A DNA stretch of 64,000 bases, taken from ZC4RG29 sp964521255. GTDB taxonomy: Bacteria; Bacteroidota; Bacteroidia; Cytophagales; Cyclobacteriaceae. The position numbers and the translations under genes are program-made. Shown piece after piece: positions 24,984 through 33,548 of this stretch. How positions within the stretch are numbered: the first letter of the stretch is position 1; each line of letters starts with the position of its first letter. Location of the stretch: assembly GCA_964521255.1 (NCBI GenBank), contig CAZFRM010000026.1, positions 1 to 64,000 of the forward strand, in the 5' to 3' direction. Below the pieces are notes generated by a model, which saw only the letters and a list, made by a program, of their open reading frames with translations, did not search any database and had not been told where the DNA came from.

Positions 24984-27900
24984 TATTCTCCTAATTTTTT
25001 AAGAGTAAGACTGTATCTTGATTTCGCTTCTTCGAACAAATTGTTAATAGTTGTTTCAGTAACAATTGATTTTGCTGAGGTGACCACTTTAAAAATGTCG
25101 GGTCGTTTGGATACAAAGTCATTCAATGAGTCTTTGTAATACCATGACAAGACTTGGTAGCCGGCACTTTTTAAAGCACTACGCTTATCAAGATCTTCCT
25201 GCCTGGTGCGAATTTCATCATGAGGCACGCCATCGCAGAAAATGAAAATATTTGGCTTGTAATAAAAATCCGGACGAACAAACATAGCATTCACTTTAGG
25301 TTGTGCTTCATCTGGAAGCCTCAATCCCCTTTCGTATAAAAACTTCAGAAACTTTTCTTCGGTCGCACTGTTGTTGTCTCGCGCGGATTGTAAAAACTTA
25401 TATTGTTCATCATAGCTTCCGAAAGACTTATTGCTTAGGATTTCAACGGATGAATTTTTTAAGTTTTTCAAGGCATCCCTCACCAGATTTCTATCAATTT
25501 GCTGATGATAGTATTGATTATAATAACTTAACAGATCATCGTAAGTAGCAGGAAGTACTTCTCCTTTCTCTTCCTCACCATTTTTATAGAAGCAAACTTT
25601 ATAGGCTTCATCCATGATGATTTTGTACAATGAAGGGTTATCAACGATCTGAGAAAGTACACCTAAACTTCCTTCTGCTGCTTCGTAAATGAGAATGCTC
25701 GGAGCATCTTCTTCGCCCATGATGGTCGTGCCAATTTCATTTGATTCAACCTGGAAGTAATTTTCGATAGCGCGCTTAATGGCAAACATCAGTGTAATTA
25801 CACCACTGCCTCCACCTTTTAATGCGAGTGATTTTACTGGCTGTATGTATAGCGCGTTAGCCGTATCGGAAGTGAATAATTTTACATCCTTGATTTCGTC
25901 TCTTTCTCCGTTTTCTTCCTTCTGCCCTTTATTCTGCCAGTAACCACTATTTAAGTTTATTGTAAATCCATATTCTTTAGAGGCACGCCACTTTAGATTG
26001 AGCTTGAAAATTCTACAGGTTGGCAGATAATGAATGTGTAATAACTTTTTGTTTGATACACTCACGATGCCCTCCACCGTATTTTCGAAATCACCATCAA
26101 CAGCAAAATAGGTTTGTATGTCGTACCCCTTTCTGGTTCGCTCTTCCTCCTGGCATGTGATTCTTTGTAACTCATAAGCACGACTCTCGGCCATCTCTAT
26201 GAGCGTGGTATGCACATGCTTGTTAGTTTCTAGTTGAAGTGGCTCATTGATGATTGGATCAACTTCATAGCCGTATTGTTTGTCGTACAAGAAATATCCT
26301 GTCTTTGGACAAATTTTTCCATTCTCTAATTTTAGTTCTGCTTCCGTAAGAATAATGCGATCAACACGATACTTGGCGCCATCATGGTAAACTACGTTTC
26401 GCGGGCCAAACTCATTTAAAGCGATAAAGCGTGGACGGGAGATGTATTCGCCTCCACCATCTTCACTTTCCATGAAAGAGCGAATTGGCAGCCTCGTAAA
26501 ATTATATCCTGGAAGAAATCCTTCTGCTGCTAAATAACGATAAGGGCTAAATTCAGAGTCACTATTTGATATCGTTTTACTTTTTTCATTTGTTGAATTC
26601 AACAACAGATCTCTTTGTCTTTCACCCTGCCGTAAGCTTTTATAAGCCTCTTTTTTCTTATCGTGATCATCGGCATAAATTCTGTTTTCGATAATGGAAG
26701 TAGCTGCTTTGATCTGGTTTTGGGCAGCCCGATACAATTTTCTCCAGCGGTTCAATGATAAGTCAAATGATGTTTCAAATTCATCTAATCGCTGGTTTAT
26801 CCAGCTATCGGTAAACCAGGATGGCTTCCTTTCCTTTAATTCGGTTTTAAAATAAGTGTCCTCAATAACTTTTTTAAACAGTACAAGTATTCTCTCTTTT
26901 TCTTCCTCGGATAATTTCAAATTATTATCCCGTACTTCGTTTCTAAGAGATAATTTTTCGAGATCAGATTTCTCAACTAAGTCGCCTAAGGAAACACTCA
27001 GTGAGTTGATCGGTCTTCTTGTTAGAATGGAAGCATGCAGGTGACTTAATAAAAGTTCCTGATTGATTAAATCCATTCTTGGTGCCGTAACTGTACCCGC
27101 CACCATTTGCGTTGAATGCTTAAAGTAATGTCTGTCATGCGCACTAAAGTTCGAACAATACACAAGTACCAATGCTGCCTGACCACTTCTTCCAGCCCGT
27201 CCACTACGCTGTGCATAGTTTGCTGGTGATGGAGGAACATTACGCATGTGAACAATAGACAAATCCGAAATATCAATCCCCAACTCCATGGTAGGGGAGC
27301 AGAACAATGCGCCAATCTTTCCGCGTCTGAATTCTTCTTCTCTTTCCTTACGTTTCTGACTGTTGATCTGGCCGGTGTGTTCTCTTCCTTCAATTGGCTT
27401 CAGGCTATGAAAGTCAGTTTGATAAAATTTCTGAAAATACTTATTCGGCTCCTGCTTCACTGGTTTATATGATCTGTTCTTAATTAAGTCAGGCACCACC
27501 GTTTTACCATCACCTTTATGCCAAAGGATATTATCAACTTTGAGTTGGTATATGTTGACGGTTTCGTTATCGCCTGACTTTGCAGTTTTTTTTGAGAGCC
27601 ATCCACCTTTATCGCTCAAGAAGTTGAGTAAGCCGTAGGTAAAATCAGCATAGAGCTTTTTTCCTTTTATATCAATACCCTTGTCAGTAGCCTTTTTTCT
27701 GAGATACCTGCCGAACACGCTTTGCAGACCACCACTGTCGGTGTATAAATTCATCGCTGTGCTTGAAAGTTTCTCTAATCTGATGTGCGATGGGATCTCC
27801 AGTTTTTCAGTTTCATCCAGCGTCCAGGGATGACGTAGTTTTTCTTTTATCCGCTTTGAACTTTGAATCAACACGGAAGGCTCAAGCATTGAAAAACTTA

Positions 27901-30304
27901 ACGCATAGGACTTTCTAAAAAAATCAAATATTTGATGCAGGAACTCTTCTCTCTCCGAAGCGTTCATCTTAGACAGCAATTCATTCGGTTCCCACAGGGA
28001 ATCATTCCTACAGGATTCAGTCAGGTATTTGTACTCAATGAGTAACAAACCGCACTGCTCAAGATTTGGAAGAACAACACGCCAGCTTCTTCTTAGATCA
28101 TGGAGTAAACGGTACATGATAAAATCTTTGAATGCATCTTCGTTTTCCTTCTTAGGTCCGGGAAACGTAGCGGGTTGTTTTGCAAAATGATCTTGCGATA
28201 GATTTAAAGATTCAAATACTTTGTCGGCAATATTTGTATAGTCGAGTGTTGAGTGAAGTTCCAGTGCTTTAGTGATTGCAGCCCTTAATTGTCCGACCTT
28301 TACAAAATCATTAAAGTGCCCGGCTTGTAATGACGCGTCTTGCCGGTTATCCGAGAAACTCAAGAGCTTCTGACGCTCTGAACTTTCTCCAAATTGTTTC
28401 AATTGAGTGATCGTTTCAAAAGATAAAACTGTGGTTGCTGTGCTGCGTCCTTCACCACCAAGTTTGGACACTTTTGTCCATTCAGCGGTTTGTGCGTCAT
28501 AAATTGTCCCTGATGTCGGATCAAATAAAAGTGGAGAACTTATGAACCAACCTTCAAACTCTTTCGCATCATCATAGGAGAAATTACCTTGTTTGTCGAA
28601 GTATATTCTTCTTGGCAGTCGTGCTTCTCTTTCTGATTTTAGTTTTCGTGTTCCGTCTTTGCGCTGAGGATTGAACCATGTTTCTGGTAGATCCTGAATG
28701 TCCCGTTCAGGATCCCAAATCAATTCTTCATCTTCCTTATGCTGAATAAAAATGTATCCTTCAACAGAGGCGATACCGTCTTCCTCCTCATCAATAATGT
28801 CATAAAATTCACGCGGTAAAATCTTCGAGTCGTTATGATTCAGCTTAACACAGGCAAATTCGTGACCGGATGCCCGACTAAATACAAGCGGATAAAGCTT
28901 CGTTTCTTTATTCTCAGCATAAAGACCTGCGTCCAGGTATAAATTTCTTTCGGTTTGATTTCCCAGGGTTGAATAGACTGAACCTGTCTGCGCTATGAAC
29001 TGGTGAATACGATATGGCAGATAATTCTTTTTCTTATCAGCACTTGAGTTAAGAATGTTTGCCCATTCCAAGAGTTGTTGAAGATGAGTGAGCGTTGATT
29101 CTTGAGGGATATTTGTTTCTTCTGATAATCTCCTGGATATTTCGCTGAGTGTAGTTGGTTTCCTGCGGATTAAAGTATTTTCCTTTAATGCGAGAGCAAT
29201 TTGTTCTTCAATCCAGTTAGCCGTTGGATAATTTTCGAACTCCTGAAAACTGTTGGTTAAAGACACGCCTTCATTGATAGCACGAACCAAGTCGCCTTTC
29301 TCAGGAGACTTGTCTCCACCAATACTTCTGACTAAATATTCATTAACAACCTGCGAGGATTTGATATCCGACCCAAAGATCGTTGAAGCAACTTCTGCTA
29401 CCTTTTCTTTTTGTTCCAATAGCGTACTCTGATCACTTGATACCATTGTAGCCGAAGTACCAATCGAAGTAATCTCATTGCTTGCCGCAGCTTTTATCCT
29501 TCTGATTAAAATTGAAACGTCTGAACCCTGCCTTCCTCGGTAGGTGTGTAATTCATCGAATACCAGGAATTTGATATTCGAAAGAATATTTTTCCGGAAA
29601 TCAACATCCTTGCCACCCCTCGTCATGATCAGCTCCAGCATCACATAGTTTGTCAGTAGAATGTGTGGAGCGTCATTTCTCAAAAGATCCCTTACCTCTT
29701 CATCTTCCTGTCTTGTGTATTTTGAGTATGTGACTGGGAATCGCTTGTCGGTTAGCAGCAGCAATTCCTTAATAATTATGTCTGGTTTTTTGTCCTTTTT
29801 ATCAATCTTGATACCAGCGTATTGCTCCAGGTAATTGATTTCGAATTTTTGCAGCTCCTCATATTGAGAGTTGATGAGCGCGTTCATGGGGTAAACAATT
29901 ACCGCCTGCACTTTTTTGCTGGCAGCTTCGCCCTGATTCAAAATGTGATTGAAAATCGTTGCCATGTAAGTCAACGATTTTCCGGAACCAGTTCCGGAAG
30001 TAACAACAAACTCTTTTCCTTTAGCGCCAAGGAGAATTGCTTCTTCCTGGTGCCTGTATAAATTAAAGCCGGTGAATATCCTGCTTAATTCTTTGTGAAG
30101 ATGCCCATTATCAACCAGTGTTGATAATGGTTGCCCCCCCTCAAATGTCGGATTGAATTGCACCAGTGGTTCAGGCCATAGCTTTCTGTTGCTGATTTCA
30201 GTATCGACAAACTTTAGGATTGAGGGATCCTTTATATTCAGAAAGCTCTGAATATAGGTTTTATAGTTATCGATTAACTTCTTATGAAAGTTTAAAATGT
30301 CCAT
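24983..30304 (-). CDS. Large DEAD/DEAH helicase with DUF1998 and Vsr-like nuclease domain
   Basis: First gene of the defence run, 1773 aa. Order of parts: SF2 helicase core with TSGTGSGKS near residue 101, DELHTYRGRQGSD near 248, GTSATM, and QRSGRAGRSGQ near 1030; DUF1998 region about 1490-1640 (IYEAAEGSLGVL, LLSYYNQYYHQQIDR); and a C-terminal PD-(D/E)XK Vsr/DUF559-like nuclease about 1670-1750 (RPDFYY, IFIFCDG, GYQVLSW). This resembles the helicase/DUF1998 proteins of DISARM (DrmA plus DrmB functions) and DruE of Druantia. In DUF1998 the expected Cys pair before LLSYYNQ is replaced by Thr and Asp (ATYDD), so a zinc site may be lost. It should translocate on and cut DNA. Confidence 0.8.
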   Translation of the reverse strand: MDILNFHKKLIDNYKTYIQSFLNIKDPSILKFVDTEISNRKLWPEPLVQFNPTFEGGQPLSTLVDNGHLHKELSRIFTGFNLYRHQEEAILLGAKGKEFVVTSGTGSGKSLTYMATIFNHILNQGEAASKKVQAVIVYPMNALINSQYEELQKFEINYLEQYAGIKIDKKDKKPDIIIKELLLLTDKRFPVTYSKYTRQEDEEVRDLLRNDAPHILLTNYVMLELIMTRGGKDVDFRKNILSNIKFLVFDELHTYRGRQGSDVSILIRRIKAAASNEITSIGTSATMVSSDQSTLLEQKEKVAEVASTIFGSDIKSSQVVNEYLVRSIGGDKSPEKGDLVRAINEGVSLTNSFQEFENYPTANWIEEQIALALKENTLIRRKPTTLSEISRRLSEETNIPQESTLTHLQQLLEWANILNSSADKKKNYLPYRIHQFIAQTGSVYSTLGNQTERNLYLDAGLYAENKETKLYPLVFSRASGHEFACVKLNHNDSKILPREFYDIIDEEEDGIASVEGYIFIQHKEDEELIWDPERDIQDLPETWFNPQRKDGTRKLKSEREARLPRRIYFDKQGNFSYDDAKEFEGWFISSPLLFDPTSGTIYDAQTAEWTKVSKLGGEGRSTATTVLSFETITQLKQFGESSERQKLLSFSDNRQDASLQAGHFNDFVKVGQLRAAITKALELHSTLDYTNIADKVFESLNLSQDHFAKQPATFPGPKKENEDAFKDFIMYRLLHDLRRSWRVVLPNLEQCGLLLIEYKYLTESCRNDSLWEPNELLSKMNASEREEFLHQIFDFFRKSYALSFSMLEPSVLIQSSKRIKEKLRHPWTLDETEKLEIPSHIRLEKLSSTAMNLYTDSGGLQSVFGRYLRKKATDKGIDIKGKKLYADFTYGLLNFLSDKGGWLSKKTAKSGDNETVNIYQLKVDNILWHKGDGKTVVPDLIKNRSYKPVKQEPNKYFQKFYQTDFHSLKPIEGREHTGQINSQKRKEREEEFRRGKIGALFCSPTMELGIDISDLSIVHMRNVPPSPANYAQRSGRAGRSGQAALVLVYCSNFSAHDRHYFKHSTQMVAGTVTAPRMDLINQELLLSHLHASILTRRPINSLSVSLGDLVEKSDLEKLSLRNEVRDNNLKLSEEEKERILVLFKKVIEDTYFKTELKERKPSWFTDSWINQRLDEFETSFDLSLNRWRKLYRAAQNQIKAATSIIENRIYADDHDKKKEAYKSLRQGERQRDLLLNSTNEKSKTISNSDSEFSPYRYLAAEGFLPGYNFTRLPIRSFMESEDGGGEYISRPRFIALNEFGPRNVVYHDGAKYRVDRIILTEAELKLENGKICPKTGYFLYDKQYGYEVDPIINEPLQLETNKHVHTTLIEMAESRAYELQRITCQEEERTRKGYDIQTYFAVDGDFENTVEGIVSVSNKKLLHIHYLPTCRIFKLNLKWRASKEYGFTINLNSGYWQNKGQKEENGERDEIKDVKLFTSDTANALYIQPVKSLALKGGGSGVITLMFAIKRAIENYFQVESNEIGTTIMGEEDAPSILIYEAAEGSLGVLSQIVDNPSLYKIIMDEAYKVCFYKNGEEEKGEVLPATYDDLLSYYNQYYHQQIDRNLVRDALKNLKNSSVEILSNKSFGSYDEQYKFLQSARDNNSATEEKFLKFLYERGLRLPDEAQPKVNAMFVRPDFYYKPNIFIFCDGVPHDEIRTRQEDLDKRSALKSAGYQVLSWYYKDSLNDFVSKRPDIFKVVTSAKSIVTETTINNLFEEAKSRYSLTLKKLGE

Positions 30305-31238
30305 TAAAATAGCTGGATATAGGTCTAATCCTGAAGCACTTCAGTTAAACCTGTTAAGGTATTAAACTTGCTGAACATTCAGGAATTTGGTTGCGGTTTA
30401 ATCCCAAAAAATGGTCAGAAAAATTGGATTTAGTATTGGAAGCGCAGGCATTTCGAACTTCGGAATGAATGAAGGCAAAATAGAAAAGATCACAGTTACC
30501 CTAAATCCCTTTTATGGTCCTTTGATCAATTGAATGAATATTTTATGAAGTTTTTTCAAGTCCTTCAGAAATCTCGATCGACATTCGGGCTATCGGGACT
30601 ACTTATTAATGTATCAAATGAATCACACGTCCTGTGCCTCATGGTAAAGGCTTATCTGCATAAACAATGATCTCACCTAAACTGCATTTCAGTTTAGCAT
30701 CAGGATTTGAGAAGTTTGAGTCGTACTTCGTGCTTTCCCGGCGTGAACAGAAATTTCCTGGTCAATTTCATTTTTGCGAGTGAGGTATCGCACAGACCTG
30801 GATTTATTTTGTCTTTAAGTTTTTCTTCTGAGAGAGTAAAAGTTTTTTTCTTTCATTATTCTGAGCCAGCAGGTTCAAAAAAATTACGCAGAGTAGAATT
30901 ATGAGTCTCATATCAATTTTGATTTATTACTCACGCCGTCATGGGAAGCTTCCAATGACAAGAATTTTCGTGACCATGCTGTGCTGGTAAGTAAATAAGA
31001 AACGAATGTAAAATGCATTATAAAATCTGCTGGTAGAATTGGATGGTCTGCTATTTCAAGTGAATCGGCTGGGAAAGAATATAAAAACCTCAGAAGAGCA
31101 ACTGAGTTTTTGACTACTTAACACTTAAGATCAGCTACTGGTACCTCAAATTTATTTACCTTTAAAACCATATCTATACTTTTTTTGTTAAGACATTTGA
31201 ATCATCGTAAGAATTATAAATGACCCTCCTTAAATTAT
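30305..31238. other. 934-bp intergenic region between the defence operon and the histidine kinase
   Basis: No gene is supported. It must hold the promoter of the minus-strand defence genes and of the plus-strand kinase. Two short dyads are seen: 30331-30344, and a 7-bp-arm dyad at 30678-30696 (TAAACTG and complement around CATTT). No repeat of the tRNA-Arg 3' end, no integrase remnant and no clear TAnnTTTG element close to the helicase start were found. Confidence 0.45.
30331..30344 (-). promoter_or_regulatory. Dyad CTGAAG-CA-CTTCAG upstream of the defence operon
   Basis: A perfect 6-bp-arm dyad lies 27-40 bases upstream of the first codon of the large helicase gene. Its position suits an operator, perhaps for a regulator with a winged helix or HTH such as the AlbA_2 or DUF433/HTH proteins of the operon. 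This is inference from position only. Confidence 0.3.
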
Positions 31239-32111
31239 TTGCTTCAAACTTTTCCGCCCTTGCCATTCCAAAACGATAAACGGTTAAATGATATTCTCGA
31301 CATGATCGGGCGAATGGCTGCGCTTGATTTTTCCATCATGCTTGAAACCAGTAGCAAAAGCGATATGATTGATGCCATTTCATTGGGGTTGAACATGCTG
31401 AGTGAGGAACTAAAATCTAATGTAGTGGAACGTTCCAAGCTGGATGACGTAAATCGGAAGCTTGAAAAGTTTGCGTACACCACGGCACATGACTTGAAGT
31501 CACCATTAAATTCAGTTAACGGCCTGATCGATTTATTAGAGCAAAGCCTGGCTGACGGAGATAAAAAAGATGCAGAAGAGTATATAGCTCTGCTTAAAGC
31601 TACCACCGGTAAAATGAAATCACTGGTTCAGGGGATATTGGATTACTCTAAAGTCGATGTCAGAAAAATAGAGCGGACGGAGATTGATTTAAATATCCTT
31701 TTCAAGGAAATGATTGAAACGGATCAACTGGCGGATTGTGCAGATATTAAGATTGTTGGAACGCTTCCATCGGTAACGTTTAATCGTCCGTCAATGGAAC
31801 AGATTATCAGGAATTTGCTTACAAATGCTGTGAAATATTCCGATAAAGAGCTTTGCCAGATTGTTATTCGCTCGCGGGATAAAGGGGAATATTATCAAAT
31901 CTGTGTTACAGACAATGGCCCTGGTATTGATCCTGGAAAACATGAAAAAATATTTGAGCTGTTTTATAAATCGGATACGCTTCCCTCAGCCGACAGTCAT
32001 GGGATTGGATTGGCTACAGTGAAAAGTATTCTTGACGCCTCGGGTGAACGGGTGTGGGTAGAGTCGGTTCAGGGAAAGGGGGCAACATTTTGTTTTACTC
32101 TTAAAAAATAA
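31239..32111 (+). CDS. Sensor histidine kinase without membrane segments
   Basis: A 290-aa histidine kinase. The phosphoacceptor motif is AHDLKSPLNSVNG near residue 89, and the ATPase domain has the N box (IIRNLLTNAVKYS), DNGPGID (G1) and GIGLATVKSI (G2). The N-terminal 75 residues are helical with no transmembrane segment, so it is cytoplasmic. The start is uncertain: TTG 31239 is the longest, and no in-frame ATG precedes MIGRMA. An upstream ATG (31220) is out of frame and stops after 19 codons, so a small frameshift at the 5' end is possible. Two STAS-like genes follow after 38 bases, suggesting a signalling cassette. No response regulator adjoins it. Confidence 0.82.
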   Translation: MLQTFPPLPFQNDKRLNDILDMIGRMAALDFSIMLETSSKSDMIDAISLGLNMLSEELKSNVVERSKLDDVNRKLEKFAYTTAHDLKSPLNSVNGLIDLLEQSLADGDKKDAEEYIALLKATTGKMKSLVQGILDYSKVDVRKIERTEIDLNILFKEMIETDQLADCADIKIVGTLPSVTFNRPSMEQIIRNLLTNAVKYSDKELCQIVIRSRDKGEYYQICVTDNGPGIDPGKHEKIFELFYKSDTLPSADSHGIGLATVKSILDASGERVWVESVQGKGATFCFTLKK

Positions 32112-32149
32112 AGACAGTCTTCTTATCTTTATAGGATATAATTCCGTTT

Positions 32150-32557
32150 ATGGAAACTTACAGAGAGACGAAGAAAATAAAGTTCCGGTACGGGGACGAC
32201 AATATTCTGTATACAGATTGTTTCCCGAACACCATCATGACACTGGAAGATGGAAAAGAGAGTACCCGGGTATCAGCTGAGATGGTACATTATCAGCCGA
32301 GGCCATTGCTTTGTGACTTGACAAACGTGGTAAAGATGACACAGGAGTGCCGGAATCATTTTGCAGGACCTGAGCATGCGAAGACATTCAGCAAAGCTGC
32401 GTTGATTGTTACAAGTCCGATAAGCAGATTGATTGGTAATTTTTTCCTGGGACTTAACAAACCGTTAAAGCCTACGAAACTATTTACCAGCAAAGAGGAG
32501 GGGTTACGATGGCTTAAAGAAGATGAAGCCTCGGATAAAATTGCAAAAACTTCATAG
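32150..32557 (+). CDS. STAS-like (SpoIIAA/DUF7793-type) protein, first of a tandem pair
   Basis: A 135-aa soluble protein of the STAS/SpoIIAA-like kind found next to histidine kinases in Bacteroidota. The core LLCDLTNVVKMTQECRNHFAG and IVTSPISRLIGNFF is nearly repeated in the next gene. It has an extra C-terminal tail of about 12 residues compared with its paralogue. It starts 38 bases after the kinase gene. No catalytic residues are visible; a partner-binding or switch role is likely. The family name is given from overall pattern and is moderately certain. Confidence 0.7.
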   Translation: METYRETKKIKFRYGDDNILYTDCFPNTIMTLEDGKESTRVSAEMVHYQPRPLLCDLTNVVKMTQECRNHFAGPEHAKTFSKAALIVTSPISRLIGNFFLGLNKPLKPTKLFTSKEEGLRWLKEDEASDKIAKTS

Positions 32558-32582
32558 TCGCTTTTGTTATAAACTTAATGCT

Positions 32583-32954
32583 ATGCACGAAACCGATAAA
32601 ATATCATTCATGTTAAGACCTGATAATATCGTGCAAATACAATGTGCTCCGAATACGGTAATGACAATCGATGAAGGTAAGCTGAGCACAAAAATGGTAG
32701 GTCAAATTGTGAATGGAAATCCGTTACCCTTACTGTGTGACCTCACCAATGTAGTTAAGATGACACAAGATTGCCGTAAACATTTTGCCGGCGCAGAACA
32801 TGCCGCGGTGTTTAGCAAATGCGCATTGATTGTAACCAGTCCGTTAAGCAAAATAATTGGAAATTTTTTTCTCGGAGCGAACAAACCTTTGCGGCCCACA
32901 AAACTTTTTACAGATGCTGAAGAGGGATTGAGGTGGTTGAAGAAAGTTGTCTGA
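32583..32954 (+). CDS. STAS-like protein, second of a tandem pair
   Basis: A 123-aa paralogue of the preceding gene, sharing most residues from PLLCDLTNVVKMTQ to EEGLRWLK. The start at ATG 32583 (MHETDKISF) is chosen because it aligns with the start of the paralogue; the frame is open to 32523. The two genes are 25 bases apart, so they arose by tandem duplication and are probably co-transcribed with the kinase. Confidence 0.7.
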   Translation: MHETDKISFMLRPDNIVQIQCAPNTVMTIDEGKLSTKMVGQIVNGNPLPLLCDLTNVVKMTQDCRKHFAGAEHAAVFSKCALIVTSPLSKIIGNFFLGANKPLRPTKLFTDAEEGLRWLKKVV

Positions 32955-33037
32955 ACCGGGATTCGAAGGATTAATGGATTTGGAAGATATGAACGCCCCC
33001 ATACACACCAGTTGTACTCTGTTCTATTTACTGTATC

Positions 33038-33484
33038 TTATTTGGTAATATTTCTTTTGCTTCGAAATTTCTCTTTGAGTTCGTTCTTATCAAGTCGATA
33101 AACTCCAGTCAACAAATATTCCTTCCAAAGCTTGACATTCTTTGTCGTTATATCAAACCCGATTTCTGGATTATCCCACTCGAAAATTATATTTGCTATT
33201 ATTTCACCATCCTTGGTGTCACTATCCCAATTAAAAAAGTCGGAAGACATTAAAGCAAATCCAATTGTGTTTAAATCGGTCAATAAGAGTTTTCTGGAAA
33301 TTGTGTCATCACAAAGTTTTATTAAATGTTCTTTCCTTATTTCAAACTCTCCTTCGTTTAAACTGTTAATGGATACAGTTGTTACGTCATAACCTGTCTT
33401 TTGCTGACTGCCTTTCAAGTCAAGTGACAACTGTTCAGCAGACAGGTTGTCTTCAAAATAATCTTTTAGTTTTTGTTCTGTCAT
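33038..33484 (-). CDS. Hypothetical protein, 148 aa
   Basis: I do not recognise this protein. It is acidic in the first half and Lys/Arg-rich at the very end (FRSKRNITK), has no signal peptide or membrane segment, and contains a run of short hydrophobic strands (IGFALMSSDFFNW, IIANIIFEWDNPEIGFD). It lies between the STAS pair and rlmD on the minus strand, 64 bases after rlmD's promoter-distal end, with no obvious partner. The AT-rich surroundings and isolation fit an acquired small gene. Confidence 0.6.
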   Translation of the reverse strand: MTEQKLKDYFEDNLSAEQLSLDLKGSQQKTGYDVTTVSINSLNEGEFEIRKEHLIKLCDDTISRKLLLTDLNTIGFALMSSDFFNWDSDTKDGEIIANIIFEWDNPEIGFDITTKNVKLWKEYLLTGVYRLDKNELKEKFRSKRNITK

Positions 33485-33548
33485 TTTTGTTCTAAAAAAA
33501 CATTAGTTAATCTATTCAAAAAATAATCACAATTATCTGTGAAAAAAC

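Noticed and set aside
15560..30304. BREX system
   Set aside because: There is a methylase-like protein and helicases, but no PglZ-type phosphatase, no BrxC-like large ATPase and no BrxA/BrxB. DrmD and DUF1998 point to DISARM/Druantia instead.
30707..30904. 65-aa plus-strand frame in the large spacer
   Set aside because: The sequence has no recognisable pattern and no good start context, and it lies in AT-rich spacer; most likely chance.
11966..31238. Defence island integrated at tRNA-Arg by an integrase
   Set aside because: The island begins next to the tRNA, but I found no integrase gene and no direct repeat of the tRNA 3' end at the far side, so site-specific integration is not supported.
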